A stretch of DNA of 64,000 nucleotides from Planctomycetota bacterium (GTDB taxonomy: Bacteria; Planctomycetota; Phycisphaerae; Sedimentisphaerales; Anaerobacaceae), in NCBI GenBank assembly GCA_019456255.1, contig VRUG01000001.1, forward strand, positions 1-64,000, in the 5' to 3' direction. The first letter of the stretch is position 1, and each line of letters begins with the position of its first letter. The notes under the pieces were generated by a model. That model did not search any database, was not told the origin of the DNA, and was given only the letters and a program-made list of their open reading frames with translations. Shown piece after piece: positions 53,980 through 61,061 of the stretch. The translations under genes and the position numbers were made by a program.

Positions 53980-54348
53980 TTAACAGGGTGGAATAATCCA
54001 AGAAGAAGCAGTAGCAAGTTGCCTTGCCTTGCTTTTGGTTATTTTGCCTTTAATTAAAGCATGAGCTGGATTTCCTTCAATTGGATCTTCTACAACAGGA
54101 CAACCAAGACTTTTTGGCAATCCAGCTATCAACCCAACTAAAGCAAAAGCTTCCTTAATTGATTCTTCAGGAGTTGTTTTAGAAGCAATATCAACAGATA
54201 TAGGATCAAATCTAGATATAAAGACAGCTGAAGATGGTCGAATTGCCCCATCGCCTTTTTTTACTATCCAACCCCTAACAGTTAGCTTACGAAATAACAT
54301 CTCACCATCATCAACCTGTGGAATATCATCAGTTAAACTGTCATCCAT
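53980..54348 (-). CDS. hypothetical protein of TIGR04255-associated cassette
   Basis: A 122-residue soluble protein. LTVRGWIVKKGDGAIRPSSA, then VFISRFDPISVDIASK, and a C-terminal DPIEGNPAHALIKGKITKSK, then ARQLATASSW, look like a conserved small family that I have no name for. It is the third gene of a minus-strand set, 25 nt after the 175-residue protein gene. No signal peptide or membrane segment, and no catalytic motif is evident. The base composition is visibly more AT-rich than the mnmG region, consistent with transfer. Confidence 0.65.
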   Translation of the reverse strand: MDDSLTDDIPQVDDGEMLFRKLTVRGWIVKKGDGAIRPSSAVFISRFDPISVDIASKTTPEESIKEAFALVGLIAGLPKSLGCPVVEDPIEGNPAHALIKGKITKSKARQLATASSWIIPPC

Positions 54349-54373
54349 AAAAAAGATCCCAAAGCCTTTAAAC

Positions 54374-54901
54374 CTAAAAGCCCTTTAGCCATTGAATTAC
54401 ATTTCGGCTAGCATTGAAATCATTACGATTAAATTGATTTTCTTCAATTGGCTCATCATTACGTACTTTGAGAAAACTAATGGTAACAGAGTCGATGAAT
54501 TCTAATTCAAGTTCACGGTCACCCACTTGCCATTCAAATTGTATGCCACCCCCAGAAATAGGAATAATGTGAGGAACTTCAACATATTCATATTCCAATT
54601 GACCCAAAAAGTTTTTAGCCGCATCAATTATATCATCGGAGATTCTAGGGCTTCCATAAGAATCCCAACCAACAGGTAATCTTGAAAGCTCCTCTAAAGT
54701 ATCAATTGCTTTTTCAATCAATGAAGAAGCAGTATATCGCCTGTTCGTTGTCGAATCTTCCGCATATTCAACTTGATAGCTATATTGCTCACTATTTACA
54801 GAGTAATCACTTAATATAGCTTCGTTGGTAAGCGCACCAGAGCTGAGCGCAGCAACACAATTACTTAGCAAAATTGTATTGTCTATAACGTTCGGTGCCA
54901 T
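54374..54901 (-). CDS. hypothetical protein of TIGR04255-associated cassette
   Basis: A 175-residue soluble protein with the characteristic core LEELSRLPVGWDSYGSPRIS, then an alpha helix (IIDAAKNFLGQLE), and a beta-rich part VPHIIPISGGGIQFEWQVGD and RELELEF. I have seen GWDSYG/GGxQxEW patterns in small uncharacterised proteins of mobile cassettes, but know no function. It overlaps the upstream TIGR04255 gene by 19 nt, so the two are translationally coupled. Confidence 0.7.
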   Translation of the reverse strand: MAPNVIDNTILLSNCVAALSSGALTNEAILSDYSVNSEQYSYQVEYAEDSTTNRRYTASSLIEKAIDTLEELSRLPVGWDSYGSPRISDDIIDAAKNFLGQLEYEYVEVPHIIPISGGGIQFEWQVGDRELELEFIDSVTISFLKVRNDEPIEENQFNRNDFNASRNVIQWLKGF

Positions 54902-55707
54902 AATTTATGAGCCTCAAGGCTAGTTAAGTCAGTAAAATTTTTGACTATTGTTTCACGCCCAAAATCTAAACATTTGTATAAATTCTCATTATCATTTGAA
55001 GCAAGTTGACCTCTTGCAGTAAGTTTAAGCTGAATCAGTGGTGTACCATCTGATCGCCTGTAGGCTGTAGCAAGTTCAACATATAACCTGGCAAGCTTGT
55101 CTGGATAAGCATAAGCCAATGTCAGACGAATCTTTTCTGGTGATTTCAAATGTTCTGGTAAAGCATTATTTGATAAAAACGGGAATACCTTATACAGATC
55201 TCCAAGATCATTCCACGCCTCGCCTTGATAAAGATTGTTGACATATGTAACTTCCCAAAGATTGAGATTGATGTCGCCAAGTTCTTCTGTCTTAATAAAA
55301 TCAAGAAAGACTAGCCATTGTTTTTTAAACTCTGGCAAAATATTACTGTAATGTGGATAATCTTCTTCTCCTGTCATTTTTCTCCAGTTATGTAAAAACC
55401 GATTAGATTGCAACTGGATTAGTTGATTTTCAGAGTCATCAAGAAACCAATATCTTGGCGATGGTGGAGTACTTGAAATTACAGTCTTCACTCCTAGCTC
55501 AGCCATCACGGGACCCTCGAAGGTTTCGGCACTGGGAGCTATTTGAGGGTGTACAGAATTCTTAGGATAATCGCCTTTAATCTTTTGCCAAAAAAGACCT
55601 GAATGAATTGCTGAAAAATTGGCAAGAGTGCCAAACTGAACACCAAGGACTACTTCGTTTACTGGTGGTTTGTCATAATCCGGTAAAGTTCTTTCTTGTG
55701 AATCCAT
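54883..55707 (-). CDS. TIGR04255-family protein
   Basis: A 274-residue soluble protein. The N-terminal LPDYDKPPVNEVVLGVQFGT and SAIHSGLFWQKIKGDYPKNS match the sporadically distributed TIGR04255 family as I know it, as do the central LIQLQSNRFLHNWRKM and the C-terminal FTDLTSLEAHKLW. The family has no established function and is found patchily across bacteria, usually in accessory regions. It leads a three-gene set, with AAGGATGGG before the ATG. Confidence 0.78.
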   Translation of the reverse strand: MDSQERTLPDYDKPPVNEVVLGVQFGTLANFSAIHSGLFWQKIKGDYPKNSVHPQIAPSAETFEGPVMAELGVKTVISSTPPSPRYWFLDDSENQLIQLQSNRFLHNWRKMTGEEDYPHYSNILPEFKKQWLVFLDFIKTEELGDINLNLWEVTYVNNLYQGEAWNDLGDLYKVFPFLSNNALPEHLKSPEKIRLTLAYAYPDKLARLYVELATAYRRSDGTPLIQLKLTARGQLASNDNENLYKCLDFGRETIVKNFTDLTSLEAHKLWHRTL

Positions 55708-55726
55708 TACGCAAACCCATCCTTAT

Positions 55727-55755
55727 AAAAAACGGTTCTATTTTTGTAGAGAACC
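55727..55755 (-). terminator. hairpin with T-tract just upstream of the TIGR04255 gene
   Basis: On the minus strand GGTTCT (55755-55750), a 10-nt loop, AGAACC (55739-55734), then a T-run to 55727. It can terminate transcripts from tRNA-Ala/nitroreductase. A -10-like TATAAG (55727-55722) directly follows it, so promoter and terminator for the TIGR04255 gene are interleaved. Confidence 0.5.
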
Positions 55756-56025
55756 AACGCTAAACATATGTGAATTTCGTTCTCCGATACACCTACGCTT
55801 ACAAAGTTTAGTATGTTCGATATTGTTGTTAAGTATTTAAGTTATAAAGTGTTATCGACAGGATGCGAACACGGCGTGAATTAAATTAGCCGATAAAACT
55901 CCTTTTTTCTCGACACCACAATGGTAAATATTATTACAAATCTCACAAAAAACAACAAAAAAACCAATATTTATATGCATATCCTGCTCAAAAATGAAAA
56001 ACGAACCCCATTTGCGAGAGTTTAT
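55756..56025. other. intergenic stretch between TIGR04255 cassette and tRNA-Ala
   Basis: About 270 AT-rich bases. I see no gene and no direct repeat of the tRNA-Ala 3' end. Confidence 0.4.
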
Positions 56026-56096
56026 TGGAGATGGAGGGAATCGAACCCTCATTCCTGCGATGCGACCGCAGTGTGCTCCCGTTACACCACATCCCC
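56026..56096 (-). tRNA. tRNA-Ala(CGC)
   Basis: A 71-nt cloverleaf: acceptor GGGGATG/CATCTCC including the G3-U70 pair that specifies alanine, anticodon stem CTGCG/CGCAG with loop GTCGCAT (anticodon CGC, decoding GCG), T-arm GAGGG-TTCGATT-CCCTC, discriminator A. Its 3' end faces the TIGR04255 cassette. It is only 6 nt from the nitroreductase stop and probably lies on that transcript. Confidence 0.9.
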
Positions 56097-56102
56097 TAAG
56101 GA

Positions 56103-56621
56103 CTATTTCTTAAACTCCCACTTATTTATATTAAAGATATTTTTGACCAGCTCTCTTGGCGGATTCATCTGCTTGTCAGCAGGATAGCCGACGGCCATGA
56201 GCTCTATTATATTGACATCCTGTGGAATTGAAACAGCCTTTCTGACGACATCAGGTTTAAATGAGCCAATCCAGCAGCTTGCGAGGTCCAAATGGGCAGC
56301 TTGGAGTGCGATATGTTCGAGGGCAATTGCGATGTCTATAGGGCTGATGGCTTGGCCGCAAGTCATTACGTAGTCGCTGACACTGCATGCGGCGATTATA
56401 ACGGCTGCTTTTTCAAAGACTTCGGGCCTATTGGTTGATGCGGCGATTTGGCTTTTGATGTTTTTGTCTGTTACTACGACGAATCGCCAGTCCTGTAGGT
56501 TTTTAGCTGACGGTGCCAATCTTGCGGCTTCGAAAATCTCGTCTAACTTCTCTTGTTCTATAGGCTTATCGATATAGTCCCTGCAGGAATATCGTTTTTT
56601 TATCGCTTCTATTATGGCCAT
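56103..56621 (-). CDS. nitroreductase-family protein
   Basis: A 172-residue FMN-dependent nitroreductase-fold protein. AIIEAIKKRYSCRDYIDKPI is the conserved R-S/Y-x-R flavin-binding start, FEAARLAPSAKNLQDWRFVV follows, and IDIAIALEHIALQAAHLDLA, SCWIGSF and ELMAVGYPADK are in the C-terminal half. Electron acceptor unknown; many relatives reduce quinones or nitro-compounds. The ATG at 56621 with an AAAGGAA site is preferred over an upstream start. Confidence 0.88.
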   Translation of the reverse strand: MAIIEAIKKRYSCRDYIDKPIEQEKLDEIFEAARLAPSAKNLQDWRFVVVTDKNIKSQIAASTNRPEVFEKAAVIIAACSVSDYVMTCGQAISPIDIAIALEHIALQAAHLDLASCWIGSFKPDVVRKAVSIPQDVNIIELMAVGYPADKQMNPPRELVKNIFNINKWEFKK

Positions 56622-56750
56622 ATCAAAGTTTCCTTTCTGAGAAGACATCAGGCTCCGATACGACGTCGGGCTCTGTCGTGTCTCTGCTTTGCTCCGTGTT
56701 ATTAAAGTTTCGATTCGTTTCTGACAGATAAATATAAAACATAGGTACTA

Positions 56751-56779
56751 TTGACGCAAGAGTTAAAAAACGATATGAT
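56751..56779 (+). promoter_or_regulatory. promoter of tRNA-Val
   Basis: TTGACG (56751-56756), 17-nt spacer, TATGAT (56774-56779), 9 nt before the tRNA-Val 5' end. A strong sigma70-type match. Confidence 0.7.
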
Positions 56780-56788
56780 GGCGTTTTC

Positions 56789-56862
56789 GGGCGATTAGCT
56801 CAGTTGGCTAGAGCGCCTGCCTTACAAGCAGGAAGTCACAGGTTCAAGTCCTGTATCGCCCA
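56789..56862 (+). tRNA. tRNA-Val(UAC)
   Basis: A 74-nt cloverleaf: acceptor GGGCGAT/ATCGCCC, D-arm with AGCTCAGTTGGCTAGAGC, anticodon stem CCTGC/GCAGG with loop CTTACAA (anticodon TAC), T-arm CACAG-GTTCAAG-TCCTGT region, discriminator A. CCA is not encoded. It has its own promoter and terminator. Confidence 0.94.
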
Positions 56863-56867
56863 TTAAT

Positions 56868-56902
56868 AAAGCCTTGTTTCTAATTCAGAAATGAGGCTTT
56901 TT
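56868..56902 (+). terminator. intrinsic terminator of tRNA-Val
   Basis: AAAGCCT-TGTTTCT / AGAAATG-AGGCTTT forms a long hairpin with the loop AATTC, followed by T-residues. It lies directly after the tRNA. Confidence 0.8.
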
Positions 56903-57089
56903 GTATTTCTACGCTTTACGATTAGTTCTCAAATAGTCCCCAGCGTCATTTTAGCGTCCTGGGCAAATCTACTTTGAGTATACTTTGAGTGGTTTCTGAG
57001 TGGACTAGTACATTGTCCGTGGAATAAAGCCTGCTGAGTCTTTTTGCCGATAGGATTTGTATAACCCTTAATCTGGCAAGGAGACCATT

Positions 57090-57191
57090 ATGAAGAAATA
57101 TATTGTAGAATTGACAAGTGAAGAACATAAGGAATTAAAAACTATAATTCAAACCGAGCGGATGGCAGCACACAAGCGGCGACATGCCTGA
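57090..57191 (+). pseudogene. N-terminal stub of an IS630-type transposase
   Basis: After an AAGGAG site, ATG 57090 opens MKKYIVELTSEEHKELKTII, continuing QTERMAAHKRRHA and stopping. This is the N-terminal helix-turn-helix start of IS630/Tc1-like transposases, in which KxxxRRHA is normally followed by (R/Q)ILL. Here the sequence runs straight into the truncated YgjP-like gene and stops in its own frame at 57191. No inverted repeats or further transposase sequence are seen, so it is a stump left by deletion or recombination. Confidence 0.68.
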
Positions 57192-57525
57192 TTTAGATAT
57201 TGATCTCAAAGAAGCACAGATAAACTTATTTCATCAGCTTGATTACTTTTCTAAAAAACACAACTTTTCTTACAATAGAGCAGGCTTCCGCTGCCAGAAA
57301 ACAAGATGGGGAAGCTGTTCAGGCAAGAATGATATCAGCCTGAATGTAAATATTGCTTTTTTGCCGGAAGAACTGCAGGACTATGTTCTTCTGCACGAGT
57401 TAGTTCATACAAAGGTCAAAAATCATAGTAGAAATTTCTGGGCTGAATTGGATAAATACACAGATAACAGAGCCAAAGAATTGTCAAAGGAACTGAAGAA
57501 ATATAGGATGAAACTAAAGACTTAA
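57184..57525 (+). CDS. truncated YgjP/SprT-like zinc metallopeptidase
   Basis: A 113-residue protein corresponding to the C-terminal half of a YgjP-type (DUF45) metallopeptidase, which is usually near 230 residues. It keeps RWGSCSGKNDISLNVNIAFL and the HExxH-like zinc motif LHELVHTKVKNHSRNFWAEL. The N-terminal half is gone: its first residues, MPDLDIDL, lie at the junction with the transposase stub, and the ATG at 57184 overlaps the stub's end. It may be translated using the stub's ribosome-binding site but is probably not a working enzyme. Confidence 0.72.
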   Translation: MPDLDIDLKEAQINLFHQLDYFSKKHNFSYNRAGFRCQKTRWGSCSGKNDISLNVNIAFLPEELQDYVLLHELVHTKVKNHSRNFWAELDKYTDNRAKELSKELKKYRMKLKT

Positions 57526-57530
57526 AATTC

Positions 57531-57809
57531 ATGAAAGACAAACAACTCTTAAAACTCACACCTGTCCAACGGCAACTTTTGCTGGAAGAAGTTAGAGATT
57601 ACATCCTTGATATGGATATTCAAAGGGCAATCTCTGCCGCTATTTCCAAAAACGGCAAATATCATATTTATCTTACTCATGGTGAATTGGAAGATATGAT
57701 TGGTAACATATGCTTTGTTGCCAATCATGAAGAGAAGAATAAGAACTTGATCCTGGAATTAGATGAATTGATAGATTACTTGGAGTGTATTTTGGACGAG
57801 TGCAAATGA
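57531..57809 (+). CDS. conserved-looking hypothetical protein
   Basis: A 92-residue soluble, largely helical protein: LTPVQRQLLLEEVRDYIL, YHIYLTHGELEDMIGNICFV, ANHEEKNKNLILELDELI. I do not know a function. It starts 5 nt after the YgjP-like gene and its stop overlaps the next ATG (ATGA), so it belongs to a tight set of small genes. Confidence 0.6.
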   Translation: MKDKQLLKLTPVQRQLLLEEVRDYILDMDIQRAISAAISKNGKYHIYLTHGELEDMIGNICFVANHEEKNKNLILELDELIDYLECILDECK

Positions 57810-58003
57810 ACGATAACCAACCTAAATATTTTGATGACGATGGAACTGAAATTTATCCAGACCTTGTTCCCAAGCCGGATTTATGCATATCATGCAAAAA
57901 AGATGGACAATCAGGAGGAGAAGAAATTCTATGCAATCTGACAAGGGCTGACCAGCAAGGCGAAGAGGAGTTTCATTGCGAGGCCTACGAACCCAAAGAG
58001 TGA
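57806..58003 (+). CDS. small cysteine-containing hypothetical protein
   Basis: A 65-residue protein beginning MNDNQPKYFDDDGTEIYPDL, with PKPDLCISCKKDG, LCNLTRADQQGEEEF and HCEAYEPKE. The CxxC plus two further cysteines (and His) suggest a small zinc ribbon. Very similar DGTEI..DL..KP.LC..C proteins occur in other environmental genomes. It overlaps the preceding gene by 4 nt. The longer frame from 57785 is within that gene and is not used. Confidence 0.62.
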   Translation: MNDNQPKYFDDDGTEIYPDLVPKPDLCISCKKDGQSGGEEILCNLTRADQQGEEEFHCEAYEPKE

Positions 58004-58034
58004 ACTAAAAAAGATATGGCGAAACATAAATGAA

Positions 58035-58342
58035 CATTCAAATCGCGATTCCGAAGAGAAACCTATAGCTGGAATGGGACTGCTCTTGCTTCTAAGCGAA
58101 TGAAGGAAGCGGTCAGTGAGATTAAAAAAGTGGCAAAAAATGATTCCGCTCTGGCGGGAGAAGGTGTCATTGAATTATTTATTCGTCTTTATCCTGCCTT
58201 GATGCATATAGACAGTTCCTCAGGAGCATTAGGAACCGCTATGAACAAAACTATCGATTCCATTATGCCAATTCTTATAAAAGCTGATAAAACCAGCGAA
58301 TCCTCACTTTTTGTTCATTTACGGCTTGCCTTGCTCAACTGA
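58035..58342 (+). pseudogene. fragment of a conserved hypothetical gene
   Basis: The open frame (first ATG 58100) can be read upstream without a start: FKSRFRRETYSWNGTALASK, then RMKEAVSEIKKVAKNDSALA, and GEGVIELFIRLYPALMHIDS, ending at 58342. I recognise this as the N-terminal part of a larger uncharacterised family with the W.GTALA..RMKEAVSEIKKVA and VDSSSGA.G.A signatures, but without a name. The C-terminal portion is absent, with many stops after 58342. So it is a broken remnant. Confidence 0.5.
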
Positions 58343-58407
58343 CCCCAAAAACAAAAAACTTGTATAACCGCCGTTTTTATGCTATAAATGCATATAATGG
58401 AGATGGG

Positions 58408-58638
58408 ATGAATAAGTTTACATTACTCAGAGCAGCTATTTTGATAATCCCACGGGGTGTATTAGAAATGCGAGAATTTAATAAACATTTCTGGGCCGAA
58501 ATGGCAGTCAGAATACACCAACTCATAAAAGAAGTTTTTCCCGATTTTGGAAAAAAGCTTGATAAACTTCTTTACTACCTCACCCCCAAGAGCTACTTTT
58601 TCGAAATGAAGCGTAATTCTAAAATCATTCCAGCATGA
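58408..58638 (+). CDS. possible small hypothetical protein
   Basis: A 76-residue frame from ATG 58408 with a GGAG site 5 nt before it: MNKFTLLRAAILIIPRGVLE, then helical stretches with AEMAVRIHQLIKEVFPDFGK. I do not recognise it. It lies in the decayed region, so it may be a remnant or chance frame. Confidence 0.3.
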   Translation: MNKFTLLRAAILIIPRGVLEMREFNKHFWAEMAVRIHQLIKEVFPDFGKKLDKLLYYLTPKSYFFEMKRNSKIIPA

Positions 58639-58790
58639 AAAGGGTTAATCCAAGTCTTGAATCTGCAACAGAATTTGCAACAGTTTGGCGCCTTTAGGCT
58701 ACTGTTGCGGTACGGTTGCGATCCGGTCACCATCATAAGTCGTTATTTAACAGTTATTAACCCTTTATTGACAAGCACTTACAAAACCTG

Positions 58791-59066
58791 CTAACGGACT
58801 GAAAATCCGTGTGTCGGTGGTTCAGGGTGTGCACCAAAATGCACCAACTTTTGGCGCAGGCCTTGGGCAGTTGCGACCCTTGCACGGTGCACTAAATCAT
58901 CTGCCACAGCCAGGTAAAATTTGTGTGTTGCGGCAAAACTTGAATGTCCTGCAAGTGTCATTACATCATATTCACTCATGTTGTTGGCAAACCACATACT
59001 TATAGCTGTCCTCCGGATATCATGGAAAGTCCCTGTTTTGACACCGGTTTTTCTGAAGATTTTGTC
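58791..59066 (-). pseudogene. C-terminal fragment of a tyrosine recombinase (integrase)
   Basis: The minus-strand frame 59066-58791 reads DKIFRKTGVKTGTFHDIRRT, then AISMWFANNMSEYDVMTLAG, HSSFAATHKFYLAVADDLVH to the stop. It contains the integrase catalytic HxxR (HDIRR), the LAGH histidine and the tyrosine nucleophile in THKFYL. Upstream of 59067 is an in-frame TGA, and no N-terminal or core-binding domain can be found. The last codons overlap the tRNA-Phe fragment. Confidence 0.82.
58794..58823 (+). other. tRNA-Phe 3' fragment, putative attachment site
   Basis: Thirty bases covering the anticodon arm (ACGGA-CTGAAAA-TCCGT, anticodon GAA), the variable loop and the first half of the T-arm match the common bacterial tRNA-Phe sequence. 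The 5' half of a tRNA and its acceptor stem are absent, so it is not a gene. Because it abuts the integrase C-terminus, it is best read as an att core. Confidence 0.68.
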
Positions 59067-59074
59067 TCATTTTT

Positions 59075-59547
59075 GCTGAAGACGTACAGTCATTAGCCTC
59101 ATGGCTGGTATATGTTGGCTATTTTCATTTCAGATATATGTTTGGCAAAAAGCATCCTCCTATTAACAGTATCTGGGTCATCTTTGGCCTATCAGTCATT
59201 TTAATAACGCTTCTATGGGTGAATCTATCCAAACTGTTTCCGGGATTGCATAGTTACGCAAATAGGCCGAGAGTTTGTGTCTCAACGGACACATTGCTGA
59301 ACCGCTACCACAAAGTGATGGTGAATTATATGCTATGAGCGTTTGGTCAGGTGGAGGCCGAAAAGACATCAATATGCTCTTTTTGAGTTAAAAATAGCTT
59401 TTTTCAAAAGAGTTAAGGCCGCACCCTTGTCTTACTGTAAAAGTTTTGCAACTGAAATTTTATGCAATGGCCAATTTTTGGGGACTACAAATGCGTTTTT
59501 TTTCGTTATTATAATAGTAACACAGGAAAGCTCAGGAAAGCTATGCT
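59075..59547. other. non-coding stretch upstream of the ECF operon
   Basis: About 470 bases with no convincing gene; the longest plus frame (59138-59338) lacks a ribosome-binding site. The end of the stretch should hold the promoter of the sigma factor gene, but I cannot pick an ECF-type -35/-10 pair with confidence. A direct repeat, CAGGAAAGCT twice (from about 59523), includes the ribosome-binding site. Confidence 0.4.
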
Positions 59548-60126
59548 ATGAAAAATCAAACAGACCTATTCATGCAGTATATCCGAAGACACTGGAAAGT
59601 GCTGCATATTGTCGCATGTCAGTATGCCGTTTCTCGAGCAGATGCCAGTGATCTGGTTCAGGAAACACTTCTGAAGGCATGGAAGAGTTTTTCGTCTACA
59701 GAAGAAAGAGAATATCGTCGGGCGTGGTTGTTTGTAATTATGAGAAATATAGCGATAGATTGGCAGAAAAGAGATAAACACAGGATAAAACTTTCCCTTG
59801 TTGCACATTCCGAACTGACAGAGATTGCTGCATCCGATTTGAATGAACCGCTTTGCCAAATGCCTATGATGGATGAAGAGCGGTTTTTGCAGTTTGTTGA
59901 TGACCGTATCATAGCAGCATTAGATGCGATTGATCCTGCTTTTCGTGAAGTGATTGTCTTATCAGCAGTGGGAGGTTTAAAATACAGTGAAATTGCCCAG
60001 GTACTCGATTGCCCTCTGGGCACTGTTATGTCGCGAATGGCTCGGGCCAGGAAGAAGCTGCGAGAATGCTTAGCTGATTTTGCTTCCAAACCTAAAAAAA
60101 GAGCTGGAAAGGTGGAACGAAAATGA
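59548..60126 (+). CDS. ECF-type RNA polymerase sigma factor
   Basis: A 192-residue sigma70-family protein of the extracytoplasmic-function type. Region 2: QYAVSRADASDLVQETLLKA, WKSFSS, and RAWLFVIMRNIAIDWQKRDK. Region 4: FREVIVLSAVGGLKYSEIAQ and VLDCPLGTVMSRMARARKKL. An AGGAAAG site precedes the ATG, and the stop overlaps the anti-sigma start by 4 nt. The partner and downstream genes suggest that it responds to envelope or redox state, which is inference. Confidence 0.92.
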   Translation: MKNQTDLFMQYIRRHWKVLHIVACQYAVSRADASDLVQETLLKAWKSFSSTEEREYRRAWLFVIMRNIAIDWQKRDKHRIKLSLVAHSELTEIAASDLNEPLCQMPMMDEERFLQFVDDRIIAALDAIDPAFREVIVLSAVGGLKYSEIAQVLDCPLGTVMSRMARARKKLRECLADFASKPKKRAGKVERK

Positions 60127-60923
60127 TATGTAGTGAAACAAGTGAATATTTATTTGCGTTTCTTGACAATGAACTGGATGCGTCGTTGAGTATGGACTTC
60201 CAGCATCATATCGATCATTGTGCCGTATGTGCACGCGAGATTGAAATTGAGCGGGCTATTCATGGACAATTAGCTTGTGCATTAAAAACACTGGGCTCGG
60301 AAATACCATTCAACAAGCATGCTATTAAGCAAATCCTTAGACAAAGCAAAGCATCAATATTTCATTACCGCTTGACATCACGACGTACTTTTTTAGCGGC
60401 ATGTGCAGCTGTCATCGTTACAGTTGGTATAACATCTTATTTTACGATACAATATTTAAATGTTATCAATGAGCACAGTAGATTTATTAATCTGGTCGTT
60501 AGTGACTTTAAGCAATTTCTAAGAGAAGGCCAGCCCATTCATTTTGCATCATCCAATGCTAATGCAGTTTCTGATTGGCTAATGCGACAGACAGATATCG
60601 AGGTAATTTTACCAAGTGTTAAAGGCACATACTGCAAGTTGATTGGGGCTCGTAAATGTGAAATACAAGGAGAACCCGCAGCATTTGTCGTATATGAAAT
60701 GAAGGGAACACCAATATCGCTATTGGCTGTCACTGGCAGGAGTGATGCGCTCAAACAGCTGGATCAGATTGAGCATAACGGCCGAATCCATTGGGTAGAT
60801 AGTTTAAAGGATATATCAGTTGTGGCATACCGCCAAAACAACCTTGTCTATACAATGGTTTCGAAACTAAACAAGCATGAACTTATTCACTTCCTTTCCG
60901 GAGCATCTAATGAAAACAATTGA
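60123..60923 (+). CDS. zinc-finger anti-sigma factor
   Basis: A 266-residue membrane protein. The N-terminal ZAS domain has DNELDASLSMDFQHHIDHCA and VCARE with the H-x3-C-x2-C zinc site. One transmembrane helix (about residues 96-116, FLAACAAVIVTVGITSYFTI) follows. The C-terminal domain (residues about 120-266) faces the periplasm and contains SDWLMRQTDIEVILPSVKGT, CKLIGARKCEIQGEPAAFVV and ISLLAVTGRSDALKQL, as in DUF3379-like anti-sigma C-termini. It would hold the sigma factor inactive until a signal is received. Confidence 0.87.
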   Translation: MICSETSEYLFAFLDNELDASLSMDFQHHIDHCAVCAREIEIERAIHGQLACALKTLGSEIPFNKHAIKQILRQSKASIFHYRLTSRRTFLAACAAVIVTVGITSYFTIQYLNVINEHSRFINLVVSDFKQFLREGQPIHFASSNANAVSDWLMRQTDIEVILPSVKGTYCKLIGARKCEIQGEPAAFVVYEMKGTPISLLAVTGRSDALKQLDQIEHNGRIHWVDSLKDISVVAYRQNNLVYTMVSKLNKHELIHFLSGASNENN

Positions 60924-61061
60924 AGTTGGTTTTAAAATTCATATCTTGATGAGCAGGTGCTATGGAGGAAAAATGAGACCAATCAGGACATGTTAAGCGT
61001 TTTGTTCCCCCGGAGAATTTTATTCTTCGGGGCCGGGATTCTGTGACAAGAAAGTTTATTT

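Noticed and set aside
55852-56187. Frames crossing tRNA-Ala on both strands
   Set aside because: Their central parts are the translated tRNA; the tRNA call explains the sequence.
59138-59338. 66-codon plus-strand frame with one hydrophobic segment
   Set aside because: No ribosome-binding site, no family, lies in decayed DNA between the integrase fragment and the sigma gene.
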